From Faecalibacterium sp. HTF-F (GTDB taxonomy: Bacteria; Bacillota; Clostridia; Oscillospirales; Ruminococcaceae): 64,000 nucleotides of DNA. The notes below the pieces were generated by a model, which was not told the origin of the DNA, made no database searches, and saw nothing but the letters and a program-made list of their open reading frames with translations. The DNA lies in assembly GCF_023347535.1 (NCBI RefSeq), contig NZ_CP094473.1, positions 186,001-250,000 of the forward strand, read 5' to 3'. Positions 57,549 through 64,000 of this stretch are shown here, one piece after another. Position 1 is the first letter of the stretch; the number at the start of each line of letters is the position of its first letter. The translations under genes and the position numbers were made by a program.

Positions 57549-58334
57549 ATGCGCTTTACGGATATGGCCGATGAGCTGTTTGGCACGGCAGAGGGAGCCC
57601 TGCCCGCGGGGGTGCGGCTGGCAACGGCAAAACGCGGCGGCGTCACCGTTACACGGGTAGAGATCGCGCGGGAGGGGCTCAGCCGGCCCCGGGGACGGTA
57701 TGTGACGCTGGAGATGCCCAGCGTCAGCGTGCTGGACGAGCGGGACGCCGACGTCATCGAGACCTGCGCGGCGGAGCTGCGGGCCCTGCTGCCGCCGGAG
57801 GGGCCGGTGCTGGTGCTGGGGGTGGGCAGCCGCCGCATCACGGCAGATGCGCTGGGCCCCCGCACGGTGCAGAAGGTGCTGGTCACGATGGGGCCGCAGC
57901 ATGCGCTGCCGGTGCGCGGCATCCGGCCCGTGGCCGCCATTGCGCCGGGGGTGTCGGGCAGCACCGGGCTCACCCTGTGCCAGCTGGCCGGGGCAATGGT
58001 GGAAGCGGTGCGGCCTGCAGCCCTCATCTGTGTGGACAGCCTATGCAGCACCGAGGGTGCGCGTCTGGGCCGCAGCATCCAGTTTTCGGACACCGGGCTG
58101 CACCCGGCGCAGGCAGACCACGCAAGGCATCTGGACGCCGGGATGCTGGGCGTGCCGGTGGTCGCAGCGGGCATCCCCACCCTGATGGAAGCGGAGGAGG
58201 GGGCGGATCTTGTGGTGACGCCCCGGGCGCTGGACAGCGTCATTGCCCACGGCTCAGCTCTGCTGGCAGCAGCCATCAACCGGGCTCTGCAGCCCCGGCT
58301 GAGCGTGGCGCAGCTGTGCTGGCTGACCGGCTGA
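57549..58334 (+). CDS. gpr: Germination protease GPR
   Basis: This 261-residue protein is the spore protease that degrades small acid-soluble proteins during germination. Family features visible are VLVLGVGSRRITADALGPRTVQKVLVT, AIAPGVSGSTGLTLCQLAGAMVEAVRP, CVDSLCSTEGARLGRSIQFSDTGLHP and GVPVVAAGIPTLMEA. It is shorter than the Bacillus protein (about 370 residues), mainly by lack of an N-terminal segment. AGGAGGGGCGAG stands before the ATG. spoIIP follows. Confidence 0.93.
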   Translation: MRFTDMADELFGTAEGALPAGVRLATAKRGGVTVTRVEIAREGLSRPRGRYVTLEMPSVSVLDERDADVIETCAAELRALLPPEGPVLVLGVGSRRITADALGPRTVQKVLVTMGPQHALPVRGIRPVAAIAPGVSGSTGLTLCQLAGAMVEAVRPAALICVDSLCSTEGARLGRSIQFSDTGLHPAQADHARHLDAGMLGVPVVAAGIPTLMEAEEGADLVVTPRALDSVIAHGSALLAAAINRALQPRLSVAQLCWLTG

Positions 58335-58455
58335 AAACGTTTTTTGCAGAGCGTGGCGGCTGCAGCCTGAAAGTGCACAGCCCCTTTGGGATTCTGCGCT
58401 ATTTTGCACCCGGCCCGGCATACAATGATAAAAACAGCCGGAAGGAGGTGCCGCC

Positions 58456-59592
58456 ATGCGCAGCAGGACCCCGCTGCCCGCCCGGGGACAGGGGCAGGTC
58501 AGGCCATTTCTGGAAGCGGCAGTGCTGTTTGCCGCACTATGCATCTTTGCCCGCAGCGCGGCGCTGGGGCTGGCAGCGGCCATCGCGGCACCGCTGCCCA
58601 TGGCCGAGACCCTTCTCTGGCTGGGTCGGCAGACCGCAGGAGAAACGGCATCCTCGGTGCAGGAGCAGGCAGAGTCGGAGTCCGTACCGCAAGGGCCCGC
58701 TTCTTCCCTGCCGCAGGCCGTGCAGGCACTGCCGGGCAGCATCGAGGACTATCTTGTGCCCCTGCTGGGGGAGGATGCCCGCCCGGCAGACGCGGGAAAG
58801 ATCATTGAAAAGCAATATCCGCAGGGCAGCGGCGAAAAATACATCCCCTGCGGGGCGGGCAGCATAAAAAACAACACCCGGCAGAGCGCAGCGGACATTG
58901 CGGCAGAGATCCAGAATCCGCTGCCCTTTGCCATCGAGCCGGACAGTCCCGACCCGCAGGTGCTGGTGATGCACACCCACGCGACCGAGGACTACCGTCT
59001 TTCGGCAGGGCTGTGGTTCGCCCCGGGCGACGGTGCCCGCAGCACCGACTGCAGCGTGAACATGTGTGCGGTGGGACGCGTGGTGGCCGACACCCTCAAT
59101 GCGGCGGGCATCAACACCCTGCACGACGAGACCCTGAACGACTACCCCAGCTACACCGGCAGCTATGCCAACAGCCGGGCTGTAGTGCAGCAGTATCTGG
59201 CCCGGTACCCCAGCATCAAGGTGGTGCTGGACGTCCACCGGGACGCCATCGAGACCGAAAGCGGCTCCCGCTATGCCCCGGTGTGCACGGTGGACGGGCG
59301 GCAGGCCGCGCAGGTCATGATCATCTGCGGGTGCGACAACGGCACCACCGTCCGGCTGCCCGGCTGGCGGCAGAACCTGCGCTTTGCTGCCGCGTGGGAG
59401 CGCAGCATGGAGGAGATGTACCCCGGGTTCACCCGGCCGGTGCTGTTCAGCTACCGGTTCTATAATCAGGACCTGACCACCGGCAGCCTGCTCATTGAGA
59501 TCGGCGGGCACGGCAACAACCTGAACGAGGCCCTCTACGCCGGGCAGCTGGCGGCAAAGGGCCTTGCCGCCGCACTGCTGGGTGGTGCTTGA
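58456..59592 (+). CDS. spoIIP: Stage II sporulation protein P (peptidoglycan amidase/endopeptidase)
   Basis: This 378-residue protein has an N-terminal membrane helix (about 18-48), a variable linker and a C-terminal amidase domain with HTHATEDY (metal ligands), VLDVHRDAIE and the C-terminal LLIEIGGHGNNLNEA. In Bacillus it degrades septal peptidoglycan with SpoIID during engulfment. GGAAGGAGGTG precedes the ATG. Its TGA stop lies inside the -35 box of the asnS promoter. Confidence 0.94.
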   Translation: MRSRTPLPARGQGQVRPFLEAAVLFAALCIFARSAALGLAAAIAAPLPMAETLLWLGRQTAGETASSVQEQAESESVPQGPASSLPQAVQALPGSIEDYLVPLLGEDARPADAGKIIEKQYPQGSGEKYIPCGAGSIKNNTRQSAADIAAEIQNPLPFAIEPDSPDPQVLVMHTHATEDYRLSAGLWFAPGDGARSTDCSVNMCAVGRVVADTLNAAGINTLHDETLNDYPSYTGSYANSRAVVQQYLARYPSIKVVLDVHRDAIETESGSRYAPVCTVDGRQAAQVMIICGCDNGTTVRLPGWRQNLRFAAAWERSMEEMYPGFTRPVLFSYRFYNQDLTTGSLLIEIGGHGNNLNEALYAGQLAAKGLAAALLGGA

Positions 59593-59617
59593 CAAAACGC
59601 CGCCAAAGTGCTATTTT
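59589..59617 (+). promoter_or_regulatory. Promoter of the T-box-asnS transcript
   Basis: TTGACA (59589-59594), 17 bases, TATTTT (59612-59617). The -35 box overlaps the spoIIP stop codon. Confidence 0.75.
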
Positions 59618-59629
59618 TTAAAGGTCAAA

Positions 59630-59925
59630 TGCCTTGATCGGGAAAAGTAACGCGGGCCGTCCGGCCCAGAGAGTGCGGCACAGCTGAGAGCCGCGCCCGT
59701 GCGCCGCGCGAACGAACACCCGGGAGCAGCAAGCTGAACACGGCCTTTTGGAATGGGCCGCCAGTAGGTGCGCCGCAGGTCCTGCGTTAGGGGGACAGCG
59801 CTTTTTTGAGCGCGTGAGCGACCGGACACTTCCGGTAATTCAGGTGGCACCGCGGACATTACAAGACAGCTTGTTCGCCCTGAACTTTCAGGGAGAAAAA
59901 GCTGTCTTTTTGTGTTATAAAGGAG
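59630..59925 (+). ncRNA. T-box riboswitch upstream of asnS
   Basis: The leader contains the conserved T-box sequence AGGTGGCACCGCGG (about 59844-59857), which pairs with the uncharged tRNA acceptor end and forms the antiterminator. The terminator follows: AAGACAGCTT (about 59868) pairs with AAGCTGTCTT at about 59898-59909, then TTTTG. An upstream structured stem I region (about 59640-59780) includes GAACGAACAC, where AAC would be an Asn specifier codon. Uncharged tRNA-Asn should switch on asnS. Confidence 0.93.
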
Positions 59926-59932
59926 AACTATC

Positions 59933-61321
59933 ATGGAACGTACCGAGATCGTTTCGCTGTTCAAAAACACCCCCGCCGACGGCACCGAGATCACCGTCTG
60001 CGGCTGGGCAAAGAACATCCGAGACTCCAAGAACATCGGCTTCATCGCCCTGTCGGACGGCGGCTGCTTCAAGACCCTGCAGGTGGTGCTGGAAGCCGGC
60101 AAGCTGGCCAACTACGATGAGGTCATCCACACCGGTCTGTACAGCAGCCTGCGCATCAAGGGCAGGCTGGTGCTCACCCCGCAGGCAAAGCAGCCCTTTG
60201 AGCTGAACGCCGACAGCGTGGAGATCCTGGGCGACTGCCCCGCAGAGGAATATCCTCTGCAGAAAAAGAAGATGAGCATGGAGTATCTGCGCACCATGCC
60301 CACCCTGCGCCCCCGCACCAACACCTTCAACGCTGCATTCCGGGTGCGCAGCGTCGCCGCTTATGCGATCCACAAGTTCTTCCAGGAGAACGGCTTCGTC
60401 TACGCACACTCTCCGCTGCTGACCGCCTCCGACTGTGAGGGCGCCGGTGAAATGTTCCGCGTCACCACGCTGGATCTGGAGAATGTGCCCAAGAACGAGG
60501 ATGGCACTGTGGATTACACCCAGGACTTCTTCGAGAAGCCGGTCAATCTGACCGTTTCCGGCCAGCTGGAAGCCGAGGCCATGGCCATGGCATTCGGCAA
60601 GGTGTACACCTTCGGCCCCACCTTCCGCGCCGAGAAGAGCTTCACCACCCGCCACGCCGCCGAGTTCTGGATGATCGAGCCGGAGATGGCATTCTGCGAC
60701 CTGTCCGGCTACATGGACACTGCCGAGGCTATGACCAAGTACGTCATCCGCTACGTGCTGGACAACTGCCCGGATGAAATGGCCTTCTTCAATCAGTTCA
60801 TCGACAAGGGCCTCATCGAGCGTCTGGAGCTGGTGGCAAACAGCGAGTTTGGCCGCATCAGCTACACCGAGGCCATCGAGATCCTGAAGAAGAACAACAA
60901 GAAGTTCCAGTTCCCTGTGGAGTGGGGCGTGGACATCCAGACCGAGCACGAGCGCTACCTGACCGAGGTGGTGTTCAAGAAGCCTGTGTTCGTCACCGAC
61001 TACCCGAAGGAGATCAAGAGCTTCTACATGAAGCAGAACCCGGACGGCAAGACCGTGGCAGCCGCAGATATGCTGGTGCCCGGCATCGGCGAGCTGATCG
61101 GCGGCAGCCAGCGTGAAGAGGACTACGACAAGCTGGTAGCACGCATGGACGAGCTGGGTCTGGACAAGTCCAGCTACGACTGGTATCTGAACCTGCGCAA
61201 GTTCGGCGGCGTGGAGCACTCCGGCTACGGCTTGGGCTTCGAGCGCATGATCATGTACCTCACGGGCATCCAGAACATCCGTGATGTGCTGCCCTTCCCC
61301 CGCACCGCATACGGCTTCTGA
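59933..61321 (+). CDS. asnS: Asparaginyl-tRNA synthetase
   Basis: This 462-residue class IIb aminoacyl-tRNA synthetase has an N-terminal OB-fold anticodon-binding domain (about 10-110, [22 protein letters not shown]) and a catalytic core with motif 2 ([27 protein letters not shown]) and motif 3 ([15 protein letters not shown]). The '[12 protein letters not shown]' and the length distinguish AsnRS from AspRS. AAAGGAG precedes the ATG. The T-box leader controls it. A terminator follows at 61340-61376. Confidence 0.98.
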   Translation: MERTEIVSLFKNTPADGTEITVCGWAKNIRDSKNIGFIALSDGGCFKTLQVVLEAGKLANYDEVIHTGLYSSLRIKGRLVLTPQAKQPFELNADSVEILGDCPAEEYPLQKKKMSMEYLRTMPTLRPRTNTFNAAFRVRSVAAYAIHKFFQENGFVYAHSPLLTASDCEGAGEMFRVTTLDLENVPKNEDGTVDYTQDFFEKPVNLTVSGQLEAEAMAMAFGKVYTFGPTFRAEKSFTTRHAAEFWMIEPEMAFCDLSGYMDTAEAMTKYVIRYVLDNCPDEMAFFNQFIDKGLIERLELVANSEFGRISYTEAIEILKKNNKKFQFPVEWGVDIQTEHERYLTEVVFKKPVFVTDYPKEIKSFYMKQNPDGKTVAAADMLVPGIGELIGGSQREEDYDKLVARMDELGLDKSSYDWYLNLRKFGGVEHSGYGLGFERMIMYLTGIQNIRDVLPFPRTAYGF

Positions 61322-61339
61322 TAAGCGCGCATACTTTTA

Positions 61340-61376
61340 CCGGGCTGCTGCATTCCGCAGCGGCCCGTTTTTTGGT
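61340..61376 (+). terminator. Terminator of asnS
   Basis: CGGGCTGCTG-CATTC-CGCAGCGGCCCG forms a stem with one bulge, followed by TTTTTT. Confidence 0.88.
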
Positions 61377-61689
61377 TGAACGGAAAGTTTCTGCCTGCCG
61401 AGGAATGTTCTCTTTTGACACCAAAAGAGAACCAGAAAAGTGTGCGCTCTGCGGGGGAAGCTTCTGCTTGCGGTCAGTGTGCAGGGACGCTCCGCTGGGC
61501 CAGAGGCAGGGAGGGGTGTTCCGACTCCCCCCTCCCTACCTCTGGACTCCACCCACCCCGCAACGGGTCAAGGGCTACACGCCCTTGACAATCCTAAAGA
61601 AGTGGGCTACACCGGAAAAAACTGAAGATTCACGCCTGTTCGGCGTGAAGATCTTTTAACCGTTTTTTCCGGCTCCGCCGATTCAAAGC
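61377..61689. other. Gene-free stretch after asnS
   Basis: Open frames here have no ribosome binding sites and overlap in all frames. The region holds small inverted repeats: GTTCTCTTTTGACACCAAAAGAGAAC at 61408-61433, GGGAGGG/CCCTCCC at about 61509-61540, and TTCACGCC-TGTTC-GGCGTGAA followed by a T-rich stretch at about 61630-61657. These look like dispersed non-coding repeats and a backup terminator. Confidence 0.5.
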
Positions 61690-61865
61690 CCCTCAGTCGC
61701 TGCGCGACAGCTCCCCTCGGGGGGAGCAAGCGCGTCTGCCGCTACGACCCCTCCTGTGAAAATGGAGCAATGGAACGCCCGCAGGCGTTCCATTGCTCCG
61801 AAATAAAAATAATTCTTCCGCTGAAGATGCGCAAAGCGAACGCGGCGCGCATTAAAAAGATTCTG
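61690..61865 (-). repeat. Composite dispersed repeat (B-type inverted, with A-type piece)
   Basis: On the minus strand: AATGCGCGCCGCG, GCGCATCTTCAGCGGAAGAATTATTTTTATT, a perfect 16-bp hairpin (GGAGCAATGGAACGCC, four-base loop, complement; about 61763-61798), TTTTCACAGGAGGGGTCGTAGCGGCA, then GGGGGAGC and CGACTGAGGGG of the A type. The flanks match 42955-43090 and 985-1101; the hairpin stem sequence does not. Confidence 0.8.
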
Positions 61866-61891
61866 ACTTTTCAACAAGGAGCACAAAAGAA

Positions 61892-62935
61892 GTGGAAAAT
61901 ATCTCTCCTGCCCTGCTGGACTGGTTCTACAAAAACCAGCGCAGCCTGCCCTTCCGCACCGACCCCAGCCCCTACCATGTATGGCTCAGCGAGATCATGC
62001 TGCAGCAGACCCGGGTCTCGGCGGCGCTGCCCTACTACCAACGCTTTCTCGCCGCCCTGCCGGACATCCCGGCCCTTGCCGCCTGCGGGGAGGAAAAGCT
62101 GCACAAGCTGTGGGAGGGCCTTGGCTACTACAGCCGGGTGCGCAACCTGCAAAAGGCTGCACGCATCGTCTGCGAGCAGTACGGCGGACAGCTGCCCGCC
62201 GACTACGATGCCCTGCGGGCCCTGCCCGGCATCGGGGACTACACGGCGGGGGCCATTGCCTCCATCAGCTTCGGCATCCCGGTGCCGGCGGTGGACGGAA
62301 ATGTGCTGCGGGTGTTTTCCCGCCTGTACAACGACCCTGCCGTTGTCACCGAACCGGCGGTGAAAAAGGCCTTTACGGCCCGGGTCATGGAGCATCAGCC
62401 GCCAGACGCTGCGGGCGACTACAATCAGGCCCTCATGGAGCTGGGGGCGCTGGTCTGTGTGCCGAACGGTGCGCCTTTGTGCGAAAAATGCCCGCTGGCG
62501 GCAGTCTGCCGCGCCCGGGCGGCGGGCACCGCGCCGGAGCTGCCCCATAAGACTGCGCCAAAGCCCCGGCGCATGGAGCCGGTGACGCTGGCCCTGCTGG
62601 AAAGCCCGGCGGGCTTCCTTTTGCAGCAGCGACCCGCAAAAGGCCTGCTGGCCGGGCTGTGGCAGCCGGTGCTGTGGGAGGGCGAAGCCCTTGCTGCCGG
62701 AGAGGTCCTTGCCCGTCTGCGGGCCATGGGGCTGGACACGGGCTGCGCTGCGCCGGACGTCCTGCCCGCCGCAAAGCATATCTTCAGCCATATCGAGTGG
62801 CACATGAGCGGCATCCTGCTGCATCTGCCTGCCCAGAGCGCCCCGGCGGGCTGCGTCTGGGCCAGCCGGGAAGCTTTGCAGGCGGAGTATACCCTGCCCG
62901 GTGCATTTAAGTCATATAAGAAGCTTATGGTATGA
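61892..62935 (+). CDS. mutY: A/G-specific adenine glycosylase MutY
   Basis: This 347-residue DNA repair enzyme removes adenine opposite 8-oxoguanine. It has the HhH-GPD domain (VWLSEIMLQQTRVSAALPYYQRF, then LPGIGDYTAGAIASISFGIPVPAVDGNVLRV with the catalytic Asp), the [4Fe-4S] loop C-x6-C-x2-C-x5-C (CVPNGAPLCEKCPLAAVC) and a C-terminal Nudix-like domain (FLLQQRPAKGLLAGLWQPVLWEG). It starts with GTG, ten bases after AAGGAG. It is close to a B-type repeat, which ends just before its ribosome binding site. Confidence 0.96.
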   Translation: MENISPALLDWFYKNQRSLPFRTDPSPYHVWLSEIMLQQTRVSAALPYYQRFLAALPDIPALAACGEEKLHKLWEGLGYYSRVRNLQKAARIVCEQYGGQLPADYDALRALPGIGDYTAGAIASISFGIPVPAVDGNVLRVFSRLYNDPAVVTEPAVKKAFTARVMEHQPPDAAGDYNQALMELGALVCVPNGAPLCEKCPLAAVCRARAAGTAPELPHKTAPKPRRMEPVTLALLESPAGFLLQQRPAKGLLAGLWQPVLWEGEALAAGEVLARLRAMGLDTGCAAPDVLPAAKHIFSHIEWHMSGILLHLPAQSAPAGCVWASREALQAEYTLPGAFKSYKKLMV

Positions 62936-62961
62936 AATTTTGGCCTTTTTGACCTGAATGG

Positions 62962-62990
62962 TTGTAATTTTTGACAGGAACGGGTATAAT
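62962..62990 (+). promoter_or_regulatory. Promoter of the small membrane protein gene at 63056
   Basis: TTGTAA (62962-62967), 17 bases, TATAAT (62985-62990). Confidence 0.75.
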
Positions 62991-63055
62991 AAAAGCCAAC
63001 AAGCACTGGATAAAAGCTGAAACACCGTTTCAATCAAAAAGGAGTGTACGAACCT

Positions 63056-63259
63056 ATGAAGAAATCTTGCCTGGTCGCTGTGATCACTGTTCTGGCTGCT
63101 GTTGCCGGTGCCCTTGCCGCTGTTGCTGTTTATCTGCACCGCCGTGAGAAGGAACTGGACGAGTACGAGCGTCTGCTGTTCGGCGAGGACGATGCTGAGA
63201 CCGTTGAGCCCGCTGCTCCCGCTGAGGATTCTGCCCCTGCCGAGGACGCCGCAGAATAA
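63056..63259 (+). CDS. Small single-pass membrane protein with acidic tail
   Basis: This 67-residue protein has one N-terminal hydrophobic helix (about 4-27, SCLVAVITVLAAVAGALAAVAVYL), a basic turn (HRREKELDEYERLLFGEDD) and an acidic Pro/Ala-rich tail (PAEDSAPAEDAAE). AAGGAGTG lies 13 bases before the ATG at 63056; an ATG four codons upstream (63044) is closer to it. Codon use is highly biased, suggesting strong expression. It has its own promoter and terminator. Family not recognised. Confidence 0.7.
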   Translation: MKKSCLVAVITVLAAVAGALAAVAVYLHRREKELDEYERLLFGEDDAETVEPAAPAEDSAPAEDAAE

Positions 63260-63278
63260 TCCCTGAACTGCAAAAGAC

Positions 63279-63333
63279 CTTTCGGGCGCACCGGCAGTCT
63301 GCACAAGACTGTTTCGGTGCGCCCTTTTTGTTA
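63279..63333 (+). terminator. Terminator of the small membrane protein gene
   Basis: GGGCGCACCG pairs with CGGTGCGCCC around an inner AGTCTGCACAAGACT stem-loop, followed by TTTTTG. Confidence 0.9.
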
Positions 63334-63392
63334 CATAGAAGCTGTTTTTATCGGCGGGATGCAGAAAAACAGCGTTGCGGAAGGAGTACATC

Positions 63393-64000
63393 ATGAAGCG
63401 TTTTCTGCTCTGGCTCGTGGGTGTGGTGCTGGGCGTCGGGGTGTTTCTGGGCGCGGTGATGGGGGTGAGCTACGCCTTTACCACCGAGGGCAGCTGCCCG
63501 GACAGTGCGGCGCAGTTCGGCGGTGAAGCGCTGGAGAGCAACGGAGCCTGCTGGCAGGTGCCGCTAATCGGCGGACAGCTGGATAAGGTGTTCGCCAGCC
63601 CGGCGACCCTCACGGTGCAGAAGCTGGGCATCCTGTACACGGCCCACCCGGCCCTCACCCTGCCGGACTGGTCCGTCTATACCACCCTGACCATCCGGAC
63701 AGCTTCCGGCGAGACGGTGTTCACGGGCACCGCCAGTGAATACGAGAGCTTTCTGTTCCCGGCCAATGGCGAATACAAGGCTGAATTGACCGTCTGGCGG
63801 GTGCCGGAGGGCGGCACCGTGATGCAGTTCGAGGGCGGCAGCACCGGAGCTGTGCGCAGGAATCTGAGGCTGGAAAAGCCCGCAAAGCCCACCGGCTGGT
63901 ATCGTTATGCCTTCCGGTTCACCCTGCAGGCCAGCGCAGAGGCAGAGCTTTCGGCCGAGCGGGTAGAGCAGGGCGGCGTGGTGGGCCTGCGCATTTCCGG
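63393..64000 (+). CDS. Exported protein, N-terminal part (possible M23 peptidase)
   Basis: The frame from ATG 63393 (GGAAGGAG upstream) is open to the window end, giving 202 residues. It begins with a membrane anchor (FLLWLVGVVLGVGVFLGAVMGVSYAF) and continues with beta-rich extracellular sequence (LTLPDWSVYTTLTIRTASGETVFTGTASEYESFLFPANGEYKAELTVWRV ... VEQGGVVGLRISG). The last segment resembles the N-terminal domain of some clostridial M23 peptidoglycan peptidases, which would carry their catalytic domain beyond the window. The catalytic part is not visible, so the assignment is tentative. Confidence 0.55.
   Translation, partial: MKRFLLWLVGVVLGVGVFLGAVMGVSYAFTTEGSCPDSAAQFGGEALESNGACWQVPLIGGQLDKVFASPATLTVQKLGILYTAHPALTLPDWSVYTTLTIRTASGETVFTGTASEYESFLFPANGEYKAELTVWRVPEGGTVMQFEGGSTGAVRRNLRLEKPAKPTGWYRYAFRFTLQASAEAELSAERVEQGGVVGLRIS

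Overview
The window looks like a chromosomal segment of a Faecalibacterium-like gut Firmicute (Oscillospiraceae). This is inferred from GC-rich clostridial gene content (spoVT, spoVAC-AD-AE, gpr, spoIIP), CIRCE control of hrcA-grpE-dnaK-dnaJ, a T-box before asnS, many DUF3048/DUF4358-type lipoproteins, and two double-glycine-leader proteins that resemble the Faecalibacterium 'microbial anti-inflammatory molecule' (MAM). No 16S gene is present, so the genus is an inference.

Layout. 1-4201: end of a histidine operon (hisB'-hisH-hisA-hisF-hisIE-hisK). 4465-13185: MATE transporter, a phosphoribosyltransferase-like protein, a cluster of twin-arginine secreted proteins, an XRE regulator, a histidine phosphatase behind an attenuator-like hairpin, and two DUF3048 lipoproteins. 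13524-13599: tRNA-Lys(UUU). 13553-39572: a 26 kb island made of two tandem integrative elements in the 3' end of that tRNA, marked by three copies of the tRNA 3' sequence. Element 1 (8.1 kb) has a tyrosine integrase, a PD-(D/E)XK-like nuclease, an XRE repressor, an Ig-like lipoprotein, an Ltp-type superinfection-exclusion-like membrane protein, a serine recombinase, a DEAH helicase and an HNH endonuclease. Element 2 (17.9 kb) has its own integrase and excisionase, DnaC/RepA/ParB-like plasmid functions, a type I restriction-modification locus with extra cargo, an XRE regulator with a small membrane protein, and a DUF234 ATPase. 39573-42178: a scar of a third integration, gene remnants, a NifX/NafY-like protein and an HI0933-like flavoprotein. 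42404-48412: spoVT and the heat-shock operon. 48562-49991: a Phd/RelE toxin-antitoxin pair and the two MAM-like proteins. 50269-57382: an MBOAT/DHHW acylation pair, a DUF4358 lipoprotein, a VanY-like peptidase, spoVAC-AD-AE and rpsT. 57549-64000: gpr, spoIIP, T-box-asnS, mutY, a small membrane protein and the start of an exported protein.

The most striking signal is in element 1. The helicase (18894-20282) and the HNH endonuclease (20513-21202) are each open from a good start to a TAA, except for in-frame TAG codons (two and four); no in-frame TGA or TAA and no frameshift interrupts either gene. Both have TAG almost at the start (codons 6 and 2), so under the standard code neither protein is made. 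The context of the ambers fits glutamine, as in TAG-recoded gut phages. The six other genes of the element contain no internal TAG. The helicase has a perfect consensus promoter behind three ATATC-N2-GATAT operator-like sites; a fourth site overlaps the end of the XRE gene. One reading is a phage-satellite-like element whose replication genes are expressed only when UAG is suppressed. No suppressor tRNA is visible in the element.

The chromosomal part also carries three families of dispersed intergenic repeats. One has conserved flanks around a hairpin whose sequence differs completely between copies while pairing is kept.
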